Below are positions 26,532 to 34,213 of a stretch of 64,000 nt of DNA, one piece after another. Below the pieces are notes generated by a model. It did no database searches and had not been told where the DNA came from. It saw only the letters and a list, made by a program, of their open reading frames with translations. Each line of letters starts with the position of its first letter. The stretch's first letter is position 1. The position numbers were made by a program, and so were the translations under genes. This DNA comes from Salinarimonas sp052380005 (GTDB taxonomy: Bacteria; Pseudomonadota; Alphaproteobacteria; Rhizobiales; Beijerinckiaceae). The stretch lies in assembly GCA_052380005.1 (NCBI GenBank), contig JBQTCJ010000017.1; one strand, written 5' to 3'.

Positions 26532-27482
26532 ATGACCAAGAGCTTCGCCTCGACGGGCGACATGACCGAGAAGACCGTCACCTTCGAGGAGATCGGGCCG
26601 GACCTCTACGCCTACACGGCGCAGGGCGACCCCAATTCCGGCATCATCGTCGGCGACGATTGCTGCATGGTGATCGACGCACAGGCGACGCCGGCGATGG
26701 CGCAGGACGTGATCGCCCGCGTGCGGACCGTGACCGACAAGCCGATCAAGTACGTGTTGCTGACGCACTACCACGCGGTGCGCGTGCTGGGCGCCTCCGC
26801 CTACGGCGCGCAGGGCGTCATCGCGTCCGACCTGACGATGGCGCTGATCCAGGAGCGCGGGCAGCAGGACTGGGAGAGCGAGCTCGGCCGCTTCCCGCGG
26901 CTCTTCCGCGGCGCCGATTCGATTCCCGGCCTGACCCGGCCGAACCTCGTCTTCGACACCGAGATGAGCGTCTTCCTCGGCAAGCGCGAGGTGAAGCTCT
27001 ACCACCTCGGCGCGGGGCACACGGCGGGCGACGTGGTCGCCTGGGTGCCGGATGCGCAGGTGATGTTCTCCGGCGACCTCGTCGAGTACCACTCCGCCTG
27101 CTATTGCGGCGACGCCCACCTGCGCGAGTGGCCCGAGACGCTGAACGGCATCCGCAACGCCGACCCGAAGGCGCTCGTCCCGGGCCGCGGCGACGCGCTG
27201 ACCGACCGCGCCACGGTGCGCGAGGCGATCGCCATGACGCGAGACTTCGTTCAGACGCTCTACACCCAGGCCGAGCTGTCGGTCGCCAGGGGCCGCTCGC
27301 TCAAGGAGACCTACGACGCGACGCGGTCCGTCATGGACCCGCGCTTCGGCTCCTTCGCCATCTACGAGCACTGCCAGCCCTTCAACGTGGCACGCGCCTA
27401 CGACGAGGCGTCCGGCGTCGACCATCCGACGATCTGGACCGCCGAGCGCGACCGCGAGATGTGGGCGGCGCTCCAGGGGTGA
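26532..27482 (+). CDS. MBL-fold hydrolase with altered metal motif
   Basis: A 316-residue metallo-beta-lactamase-fold protein. The usual HxHxDH is replaced by HYHAVR (THYHAVRVLGAS), so the second-site Asp and His are absent; the later His (GAGHTAGD) and Asp (MFSGDLVEY) are kept. It may bind a single metal or use a different chemistry. It sits 288 bases after the fumarylacetoacetate hydrolase gene and before the flavoprotein/DUF2783 pair, so it belongs to the homogentisate locus, but no step of the standard route needs it. Hydrolysis of a lactone or thioester intermediate is possible but unproven. Confidence 0.85.
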   Translation: MTKSFASTGDMTEKTVTFEEIGPDLYAYTAQGDPNSGIIVGDDCCMVIDAQATPAMAQDVIARVRTVTDKPIKYVLLTHYHAVRVLGASAYGAQGVIASDLTMALIQERGQQDWESELGRFPRLFRGADSIPGLTRPNLVFDTEMSVFLGKREVKLYHLGAGHTAGDVVAWVPDAQVMFSGDLVEYHSACYCGDAHLREWPETLNGIRNADPKALVPGRGDALTDRATVREAIAMTRDFVQTLYTQAELSVARGRSLKETYDATRSVMDPRFGSFAIYEHCQPFNVARAYDEASGVDHPTIWTAERDREMWAALQG

Positions 27483-27556
27483 GCCGACGGCCGGCACCTC
27501 CTCGTCGAAGGAAGCCGGCAGAGCTTGGTGCACTCCGTGGGTGCAGCCCGCCGACG

Positions 27557-27720
27557 TTCTCCCCTCCCCCTCGTGGGGAGGGGCCGGGGGTGGGGGGCGT
27601 GCAGAACGTGCTCGACGCCGATGCAGCGGCGATCACGGTCGCGACAGCTCGGACGTGGCTCGCGCTGCATCCCGCCCCCCATCCGCCCCCTCCGGGGGCA
27701 CCTTCCCCACGAGGGGGAAG
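27557..27720. repeat. Inverted pair of REP-like elements (family 1)
   Basis: Copies at 27557-27603 and 27672-27720 face each other in the 371-base gap 27483-27853. The hairpin is CCCCTCCCCctcgtGGGGAGGGG in the left copy. The right copy is diverged, with an inserted CCCCCTCCGGGGG. I see no gene in this gap. Confidence 0.78.
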
Positions 27721-27853
27721 GCAGGCCTGCGCCGCAGGCTCACCTCGACCCCAGCCGGAAGGAATGGTGTACCGACTGGATACGCAGGATTATTGGGAGC
27801 TCGGTCGCCCGTGTCGGTGCGGCCGAACCGAAATCAAGGGAGGTTCGCGGCAA

Positions 27854-29464
27854 ATGGCGGAAAACGCCCGCAAGTCCCTCTACCAGTTCTCCTATCACCG
27901 CTCGCCGGACCAGGACGGCGCGGTCGTGCGCCGCCCCGTCGTGGTGATCGGCGCCGGACCGGTCGGCCTCGCCTGCGCGATCGACCTCGCCCAGCGCGGC
28001 GTGCCCGTCGTGCTCCTCGACGACGCCGACCGGATCGGCGCGGGCTCGCGGGGGCTGTGCTGGGCCAAGCGCACGCTGGAGATCCTCGATCGGCTCGGCG
28101 TCGGGCGCGCCTGCGTCGAGAAGGGCGTGACCTGGAAGCTCGGGCGCGTGTTCCAGGGCGAGGATGCGCTCTACGCCTTCGACCTGCTCCCCGAGACCGG
28201 CCACGCCATGCCGGCCTTCGTGAACCTGCAGCAATACTACCTGGAGCACTTCCTGGTGCAGCGCGCCGGCGAGCTCGACGCGCTCGACATCCGCTGGCGC
28301 AACAAGGTGACGGGCCTCGCGCATCTCCCCGACGGCGCGGCGCTGACGATCGAGACGCCGGACGGTCCCTACACGCTGCGCGCGGACTGGGTCGTCGCCG
28401 CCGACGGCGCGCGCTCGCCGACCCGGGCCATGCTCGGCCTCGACTTCGTCGGCGAGGCCTTCGAGGAGCGCTTCCTCATCGCGGACGTGCGGATGTCGGA
28501 GGCCTTTCCCACCGAGCGCTGGTTCTGGTTCGACCCGCCCTTCCACGAAGGGCGCTCCGCGCTCCTGCACAAGCAGCCCGACGGGATCTGGCGCATCGAC
28601 CTCGGGCTGGGCGCGAACGCCGACGCGGCGCACGAGCAGAAGCCGGACGTGGTGACCCCGCGCATCGCGCGGATGCTCGGCCATGACGACTTCGCGCTGG
28701 AATGGGTCTCGGTCTACACCTTCCAGTGCCGCCGCCTGGAGCGCTTCGTGCACGGGCGCGTCGTCTTCGCCGGCGACGCCGCCCACCAGGTCTCGCCCTT
28801 CGGCGCACGCGGGGCCAATTCCGGCATCCAGGACGCGGAGAACCTCGCCTGGAAGCTCGCACGGGTGATCCGGGGCGAGGCGCCGGCGAGCCTCGTCGAC
28901 ACCTACGACGTCGAGCGCGTCGCCGCGGCCGACGAGAACATCGGCCACTCCACCCGCGCGACCGACTTCATCGCGCCGCGCACCGCGCAGGAGATGCGCT
29001 TTCGCGACGCCGCGCTGACGCTCGCGCGCGATTGCGGCTTCGCCGAGCGGATGGTGAACTCGGGCCGGCTCTCGACGCCGTCGACCTATCGCGCCAGCCC
29101 GCTCTCGACGCCCGACGCCGAGCCCTGGGCCGGCACGGCGCGGCTGGGCGCGCCGATCCCGGACGCGCCGATGGAGCGTGCGGACGGCACCCCCGCCTGG
29201 CTCCTCGCCGAGGTCGGCGGGGACGCGGTGGAGATCGTCATGCCCGACGGCGCCGACCACGGCCCGCCGCCCGAGGGCTTGCGCCGGATCGTGATCGGCA
29301 AGGACCTCATCGACATCGAGGGCCGTTTCCGCGAGCGCTTCGACGCGGTGCCGGGCGCGAGCTGGCTCGTGCGCCCGGACCAGCACCTCGCCGCGCGCCT
29401 GCGCCACGAGGACCCGGCGCGCGTCGCCGCCGCCGCCCGCCGCATGCTGGGAGACGTCGCATGA
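27854..29464 (+). CDS. FAD-dependent aromatic hydroxylase (MhaA/MhpA-like)
   Basis: A 536-residue group A flavoprotein monooxygenase. The FAD Rossmann motif GAGPVG is at residues 33-38, the middle motif appears as VVAADGARSPTR, and the second FAD motif GDAAHQVSPFG starts near 307; a thioredoxin-like C-terminal domain follows as in 3-(3-hydroxyphenyl)propionate hydroxylase. The gene is coupled (ATGA) to a 76-residue DUF2783 gene. Pseudomonas putida 3-hydroxyphenylacetate 6-hydroxylase has the same make-up (large flavoprotein MhaA plus a coupling protein of about 7 kDa, MhaB) and makes homogentisate, which fits this locus. Substrate assignment is inference. The ATG at 27854 follows GGGAGGTTCG. 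Confidence 0.82.
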   Translation: MAENARKSLYQFSYHRSPDQDGAVVRRPVVVIGAGPVGLACAIDLAQRGVPVVLLDDADRIGAGSRGLCWAKRTLEILDRLGVGRACVEKGVTWKLGRVFQGEDALYAFDLLPETGHAMPAFVNLQQYYLEHFLVQRAGELDALDIRWRNKVTGLAHLPDGAALTIETPDGPYTLRADWVVAADGARSPTRAMLGLDFVGEAFEERFLIADVRMSEAFPTERWFWFDPPFHEGRSALLHKQPDGIWRIDLGLGANADAAHEQKPDVVTPRIARMLGHDDFALEWVSVYTFQCRRLERFVHGRVVFAGDAAHQVSPFGARGANSGIQDAENLAWKLARVIRGEAPASLVDTYDVERVAAADENIGHSTRATDFIAPRTAQEMRFRDAALTLARDCGFAERMVNSGRLSTPSTYRASPLSTPDAEPWAGTARLGAPIPDAPMERADGTPAWLLAEVGGDAVEIVMPDGADHGPPPEGLRRIVIGKDLIDIEGRFRERFDAVPGASWLVRPDQHLAARLRHEDPARVAAAARRMLGDVA

Positions 29465-29691
29465 CCGAGACGCGAGCCGCCCCCGCCCGCGCCCCCGGCG
29501 GCCTCGACACGACGAGCCGCCTGCCAGACCCCGACCGCGCCTACCGCGCCCTGATCGACGCCCACCGCGGCCTCTCCGACGAGGAGAGCGCCGCCCTCAA
29601 CACCCGGCTCGTGCTGATCCTGGCCAATCAGGTCGGCGACGAGACGGTGCTCGAGGAGGCGATCGCGCTCGCCCGCGGCGATCCGGCGTGA
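29461..29691 (+). CDS. DUF2783 small protein (MhaB-like coupling protein)
   Basis: A 76-residue acidic protein. The core ALIDAHRGLSDEESAALNTR and VLILANQVGDETVLEEAI match the DUF2783 family. The start overlaps the flavoprotein stop by four bases, so the two are made together. Small proteins of this size accompany MhaA-type hydroxylases and are thought to couple NADH oxidation to hydroxylation. No metal or cofactor motif is seen. It is the last gene of the homogentisate cluster. Confidence 0.82.
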   Translation: MTETRAAPARAPGGLDTTSRLPDPDRAYRALIDAHRGLSDEESAALNTRLVLILANQVGDETVLEEAIALARGDPA

Positions 29692-29784
29692 GACCGGGAC
29701 GTCGCGATCGGCCTCCCCCGTCGACAGCCGGCGCGAGCCGCGTATGATCCCGCGCCGAAGCACGACCAACGACGAGGAAACGCC

Positions 29785-31590
29785 ATGCCCGCGCGCCGCC
29801 GCATCTCTCCCGCCGAGCTGCGCTCGCGCCTGTGGTTCGACAACCCCGACAACCCGGGCATGACGGCGCTCTACCTCGAGCGCTACCTCAACTACGGCCT
29901 GACCGGGGAGGAGCTGCGCTCGGGCAAGCCGATCATCGGCATCGCACAGACCGGCTCCGACCTCGCGCCCTGCAACCGGCACCACATGGAGCTGGCCAAG
30001 CGGGTGCGTGACGGCATCACCGCGGCGGGCGGGCTCGCGCTCGAGTTCCCCTGCCACCCGATCCAGGAGACCGGAAAGCGGCCCACCGCCGCGCTCGACC
30101 GCAACCTCGCCTACCTCTCCCTCGTCGAGGTGCTCTACGGATACCCGCTCGACGGCGTCGTGCTGCTCACCGGCTGCGACAAGACCACCCCCGCCTGCCT
30201 CATGGCGGCGGCGACGGTCGACATACCGGCGATCGCGCTCAACGTCGGCCCGATGCTCAACGGCTGGATGGACGGCAGCCGCACCGGCTCCGGCACGGTG
30301 ATCTGGGCGGCGCGCGAGCGGCACGCGGCGGGCGACATCGACTTCCAGCAGTTCATGGACATCGTCGGCTCCTCGGCGCCCTCGAACGGCCATTGCAACA
30401 CGATGGGCACCGCCTCGACCATGAACGCGCTCGCCGAGGCGCTCGGCATGTCGCTGCCCGGCCAGGCGGCGATCCCCGCGCCCTATCGCGAGCGCGGGCA
30501 GATGTCGTACCTCACCGGCAAGCGCATCGTGGAGATGGTGTGGGAGGACCTCAGGCCCTCGGAGATCCTCACCCGCGAGGCCTTCGAGAACGCCATCGTC
30601 GCCTGCTCGGCCATCGGCGGCTCGACCAATGCGCCGATCCACCTCAACGCCATCGCCAAGCACGTCGGCGTGCCGCTCGACTGCGACGACTGGGAGCGCG
30701 TCGGCTTCGAGATCCCGCTCCTCGTCGACATGCAGCCGGCGGGACGCTTCCTCGGCGAGGAGTACTTCCGCGCCGGGGGCCTGCCCGCGGTGATGGCCGA
30801 GTTGATCGAGGCCGGCAAGATCCACGAGGACGCGCTCACCGCCAACGGCGCCACGATGGGCGAGAACTGCCGCGGCAAGCATTCGCGGGATCGTGAGGTG
30901 ATTCGCCCCTACGCGTCGCCGATGCGCGAGAAGGCGGGCTTCCTGCACCTCAAGGGCACGCTGTTCGACTCGGCCATCATGAAGACGAGCGTGATTTCCA
31001 AGGAGTTCGCCGAGCGCTACCTCCAGAACCCGGACGACCCGCTCGCCTTCGAGGGCCGCGCCGTCGTCTTCGACGGCCCGGAGGACTACCACGCCCGCAT
31101 CGACGATCCCACGCTCGGCATCGACGAGGACACGATCCTGATCATGCGCGGGGCGGGGCCGATCGGCTATCCCGGCGCGGCGGAGGTGGTGAACATGCAG
31201 CCGCCGGGCGCGCTCATCAAGCGCGGCGTGCGCGCCCTGCCCTGCATCGGCGACGGCCGCCAGTCGGGCACCTCCGCCTCCCCCTCGATCCTCAACGCCT
31301 CGCCCGAGGCCGCCGCCGGCGGCGGGCTCGCGCTGCTCGAGACCGGCGACCGCATCCGCATCGACCTGAACCGCCGCCGTGCCGACATCCTGCTCCCGCC
31401 CGACGAGCTCGAGCGCCGCCGCGCCGATCTCGCGGCCAAGGGCGGCTTCCCGCACCCCGCGAGCCAGACGCCCTGGCAGGAGATCCAGCGCGGCATGGTC
31501 AGGCAGCTCTCGGAGGGCATGACGCTCGAGCCCGCGACGAAGTACCAGCGCATAGCCACGACCTTCGGCGTTCCGCGCGACAACCATTGA
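29785..31590 (+). CDS. IlvD/Edd family sugar-acid dehydratase
   Basis: A 601-residue Fe-S dehydratase. Cluster-binding cysteines are C63 (LAPCNRHH), C131 (TGCDKTTPACLM) and C204 (SNGHCNTMGTAST). The arrangement matches the branch that includes L-arabinonate and D-xylonate dehydratases more than true IlvD, for example in the N-terminal LRSRLWFDNPDNPGMTALYL. It probably converts an aldonic acid to its 2-keto-3-deoxy form. It has its own promoter region 94 bases after DUF2783; no sugar transporter or regulator is adjacent, so the sugar remains unknown. Dihydroxy-acid dehydratase activity in valine synthesis is a less likely alternative. Confidence 0.88.
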   Translation: MPARRRISPAELRSRLWFDNPDNPGMTALYLERYLNYGLTGEELRSGKPIIGIAQTGSDLAPCNRHHMELAKRVRDGITAAGGLALEFPCHPIQETGKRPTAALDRNLAYLSLVEVLYGYPLDGVVLLTGCDKTTPACLMAAATVDIPAIALNVGPMLNGWMDGSRTGSGTVIWAARERHAAGDIDFQQFMDIVGSSAPSNGHCNTMGTASTMNALAEALGMSLPGQAAIPAPYRERGQMSYLTGKRIVEMVWEDLRPSEILTREAFENAIVACSAIGGSTNAPIHLNAIAKHVGVPLDCDDWERVGFEIPLLVDMQPAGRFLGEEYFRAGGLPAVMAELIEAGKIHEDALTANGATMGENCRGKHSRDREVIRPYASPMREKAGFLHLKGTLFDSAIMKTSVISKEFAERYLQNPDDPLAFEGRAVVFDGPEDYHARIDDPTLGIDEDTILIMRGAGPIGYPGAAEVVNMQPPGALIKRGVRALPCIGDGRQSGTSASPSILNASPEAAAGGGLALLETGDRIRIDLNRRRADILLPPDELERRRADLAAKGGFPHPASQTPWQEIQRGMVRQLSEGMTLEPATKYQRIATTFGVPRDNH

Positions 31591-31597
31591 GCGCGCA

Positions 31598-31655
31598 TCC
31601 TCCCCGGAGGGGAGGAGTCCGTGCGCAGCACGGCGGCGGGGCCGTTCGGCCGTCC
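31598..31655. repeat. REP-like element (family 3)
   Basis: The stretch begins CTCCCCGGAGGGGAGGAG and continues into a G/C-rich tail with CGTGCGCAGCACG. It lies in the 144-base gap before the LysE gene. Related units are at 56241-56315, 56855-56930 and 56979-57010. Confidence 0.5.
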
Positions 31656-31734
31656 CCCACTGCGGGACGGAGGCGCGTTGCGCTCGCCGTCGAGGCATGA
31701 TCTCCTGCTCTCGCGCTACCGTAGGAGCCCACCC

Positions 31735-32346
31735 GTGAGCCTCGACTATCTCCTCACCTCGCTGATCGTCATCCTCCTGCCCGGCACCGGCGTGCTCTAC
31801 ACGCTGGCCTACGGGCTCGGGCGCGGGTGGCGGGCGAGCGTCCTCGCGGCGTTCGGGTGCACGCTCGGCATCGTGCCGCACATCGCGGCGAGCATCGTCG
31901 GCCTCGCGGCGCTGCTGCACACGAGCGCCCTCGCCTTCCAGATCGTGAAGTATCTCGGCGTCGCCTATCTCCTGTGGATGGCGATCTCGATGCTGCGCGA
32001 GGGCGGCGCGCTCGAGGTTTCGGAGAACAAGGCGCCCACGCCGCCGATGCGCATCGTGACCAGCGGCTTCCTGATCAACATTCTCAACCCGAAGCTGTCG
32101 GTGTTCTTTCTCGCGTTCCTGCCGCAATTCGTCCCGGCCACGACCGCCACGCCGACGCTGACGATGCTCGTCCTCGCCCTCGTCTTCATGGGGCTGACCT
32201 TCGTCGTCTTCGTCGGCTACGGCGCCTTCGCCGCGGCGACGCGCGCCTACGTGATCGGGCGGCCGGCGGTGGTGACGTGGCTCAAGCGCGGCTTCGCCGC
32301 CGCCTTCGGGCTGCTCGGCCTGCGGCTGGCGCTGGCCGAGCGCTGA
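31735..32346 (+). CDS. LysE family translocator
   Basis: A 203-residue exporter of the LysE/RhtB family with six hydrophobic segments. The N-terminus has LLPGTGVLYTLAYGLGRGW, a variant of the family P-G-P motif, and the central FLINILNPKLSVFFLAFLPQ is diagnostic. The GTG at 31735 is chosen because TAGGAG lies seven bases before it and the family N-terminus begins here; upstream codons are repeat DNA. It likely expels an amino acid or a related small molecule. The gene converges on the small membrane protein at 32363. Confidence 0.88.
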   Translation: MSLDYLLTSLIVILLPGTGVLYTLAYGLGRGWRASVLAAFGCTLGIVPHIAASIVGLAALLHTSALAFQIVKYLGVAYLLWMAISMLREGGALEVSENKAPTPPMRIVTSGFLINILNPKLSVFFLAFLPQFVPATTATPTLTMLVLALVFMGLTFVVFVGYGAFAAATRAYVIGRPAVVTWLKRGFAAAFGLLGLRLALAER

Positions 32347-32362
32347 TCCCGAGTCGCGCGGC

Positions 32363-32758
32363 TCAACGGGAGGCGCGCGGCGCGGCGTTGGTGAGGCCTG
32401 CGCGGCGGCGCCGGCCCGGCAGGCCGAACAGGGCCGCCAGGATCGGCCACGCGACGAGGACGCCGCCGGCGAAGGCGCCCGCCGCGATCAGCGCCATCGC
32501 CACGAGGTCGATCCCGGCGACGAGGTGCGCGTGGCCGGCATCGGTCAGTCGCGGCGCCAGCGCCACGGCGGCGAGCGCCGCGAGCACGCCCGCCACGAGC
32601 GCTCCCGTGCGAGGCCCGCCGCGGAAGGGAGCGCGGGCGAGCACCAGGAAGCCGTAGAGCGCGAGAAGGCCGGCGAGCGCGAGCAGGCCCACCCACAGCC
32701 AGATCCCGAAGGTCTCCTGCGCGATGGCCAGGAGGGTGTGCGGAGAAAAGTCCTTCAT
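32363..32758 (-). CDS. Small integral membrane protein (possibly DUF5368)
   Basis: A 131-residue protein with three or four hydrophobic segments (IWLWVGLLALAGLLALYGFL, GALVAGVLAALAAVAL, LVAMALIAAGAFAGGVLVAW) and a basic C-terminus (PGRRRRAGL). It lies 13 bases after the SQR-like flavoprotein gene, so both are likely co-transcribed and it might anchor that exported enzyme or pass electrons. The family assignment is tentative; no catalytic motif is seen. Confidence 0.7.
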   Translation of the reverse strand: MKDFSPHTLLAIAQETFGIWLWVGLLALAGLLALYGFLVLARAPFRGGPRTGALVAGVLAALAAVALAPRLTDAGHAHLVAGIDLVAMALIAAGAFAGGVLVAWPILAALFGLPGRRRRAGLTNAAPRASR

Positions 32759-32771
32759 CGGTCGTCCTCCC

Positions 32772-34130
32772 TCAGGCGAGCCCGCGCAGCATGGCGTGGT
32801 AGGTCGGCATCAGCGCCTTCTCCTCGATCACCCAGGCGACCCAGCTTTCCTCGAGCGGATCGATGAAGGGGAAGGACGGCGTCAGGTTGTTGTCGTAGTC
32901 GAACTCCACCAGCATCGCCGTGCCGACCCGCGTCACCAGCGGGCAGGACGTGTAGCCGTTGTAGGACGCGGTGAGCTCGCGCTCCTCGAGCCACGAGACG
33001 ATGTTCTCGCAGGCGACCGGGGTCTGCCACTTGACGCTCGCCGCCGTCTTGCCCTTGGGCACGCCCGCGACGTCGCCGATGGCGAAGACGTTCGGCCAGC
33101 GGGTGTGCTGCATCGTGTGCTTGTGCACCTCGACCCAGCCGTCGGCGGCGAGCGGCCCCTCCTGCCAGGAGAGCCCGCTCTCGCGCACGGGGCGCGGCGC
33201 GCGCATCGGCGGCACCACGTGGATGAAGTCGTAGCCGGCCTCGACCATGCCGTCCGGCGTGCGGTAGGTGGCGCGCTTGCGGCCGGGCTCGATCGCGGCG
33301 AGCACGTGCTCGGGGCGCCACGTCACGTCGCGCCCGGCGAAGATCTCCGCGACCTTGGCCGCCACCGGCGGCACGGCGAAGAGCCCCTGGTTGTGTGCGA
33401 AATAGGTCAGGTTCGCCCGCCCGCGGGTGCCGGCGCCGCGCAGGCGGTCGTCGGTGAGGAGCGTGTACTTGAGCGGCGCCCCGGCGCACTTCATCTCGGT
33501 CGCGGGCCGGCCGAAATGGCCCTCACCTCCCGTCTCGACGAAGGCCTGCATCGCCACCCAGGACGCACCCGCGGCCTCCGGCCCGGCGTAGATCGAGGCG
33601 ATACCGTCGCGGCCGATCAGGTCGCGGCTCATGCCGTCGATGGCGTCGTAGGCGAGCTCCAGGCCGGTGGCGACGACGAGGACGTCGTAGGAGACCGCCT
33701 CGCCGGTCGTCGCGACCACGCGGCGGGCCTCCGGGTCGATCTCGGCGACGTCGGCCTTGATCCAGGAGACGCGCTCGGGGAGGAATCGGGCGTTGCGGTC
33801 GATCGTCCGGCCCGGCGCCCAGACGCCGGAGCCCACGAGCGTGAAGCCGGGCTGGAACCAGTGCGCCTCGCGCGCGTCGAGGATCGTGATCGTGCCGTTC
33901 GGCAACAGCGCCGAGAGCCGCGCCGCGGCGGTGAGGCCGGCGGCTCCGGCGCCGGCGATCACCACGTCGACCCTTCGGCTCGAGATCCGCGCGGCTCGGG
34001 CCGGGGAGCCCGCGAGCGGCAGGGCGCCGATCGCGGCGGCGCCGGCGAGCGCCTTGAGCGCGCCCCGTCTGCTGATGCTGGAGGGACCTGCGGCGGATCC
34101 CCCCTCCCCGTTGCGGCGGTTCGTCGTCAT
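32772..34130 (-). CDS. SQR-like FAD oxidoreductase, Tat-exported
   Basis: A 452-residue flavoprotein. A twin-arginine signal (SRRGALKALAG) precedes the FAD motif AGAGAAG near residue 59. Cysteines C215 (EMKCAGAPLKYT) and C396 (GYTSCPLVT) match the redox pair of sulfide:quinone oxidoreductases, and IGDVAG near 351 is the second FAD motif. Sulfide oxidation to sulfane sulfur with quinone reduction is a reasonable assignment. Export by Tat is less usual, as most SQRs lack a signal, though flavocytochrome c subunits have one. A palindrome at 34154-34177 sits just upstream, and a rhodanese gene is close by. Confidence 0.82.
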   Translation of the reverse strand: MTTNRRNGEGGSAAGPSSISRRGALKALAGAAAIGALPLAGSPARAARISSRRVDVVIAGAGAAGLTAAARLSALLPNGTITILDAREAHWFQPGFTLVGSGVWAPGRTIDRNARFLPERVSWIKADVAEIDPEARRVVATTGEAVSYDVLVVATGLELAYDAIDGMSRDLIGRDGIASIYAGPEAAGASWVAMQAFVETGGEGHFGRPATEMKCAGAPLKYTLLTDDRLRGAGTRGRANLTYFAHNQGLFAVPPVAAKVAEIFAGRDVTWRPEHVLAAIEPGRKRATYRTPDGMVEAGYDFIHVVPPMRAPRPVRESGLSWQEGPLAADGWVEVHKHTMQHTRWPNVFAIGDVAGVPKGKTAASVKWQTPVACENIVSWLEERELTASYNGYTSCPLVTRVGTAMLVEFDYDNNLTPSFPFIDPLEESWVAWVIEEKALMPTYHAMLRGLA

Positions 34131-34153
34131 GGCGTTCCTCGGGCTTTTATCTA

Positions 34154-34177
34154 GAACATGCTAATATTCGCATGTTC
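34154..34177. promoter_or_regulatory. Perfect inverted repeat upstream of SQR-like gene
   Basis: GAACATGC, eight bases TAATATTC, then GCATGTTC form perfect 8-bp arms, 24 bases before the flavoprotein ATG. The overlapping ATTC-N8-GAAG at 34166-34181 is one base away from ATTC-N8-GAAT, which I recall as the site of the sulfide-responsive repressor SqrR. It is a good operator candidate; no regulator gene is nearby. Confidence 0.6.
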
Positions 34178-34213
34178 GAAGACCGGGGAACAGTCGGGAT
34201 GATCCGGATGCGC

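Noticed and set aside
29086..32127. Minus-strand open frame of about 1013 codons
   Set aside because: Antisense to the IlvD-like and flavoprotein genes; composition is of mirrored codons (His, Arg, Ala, Gly) with no domain.
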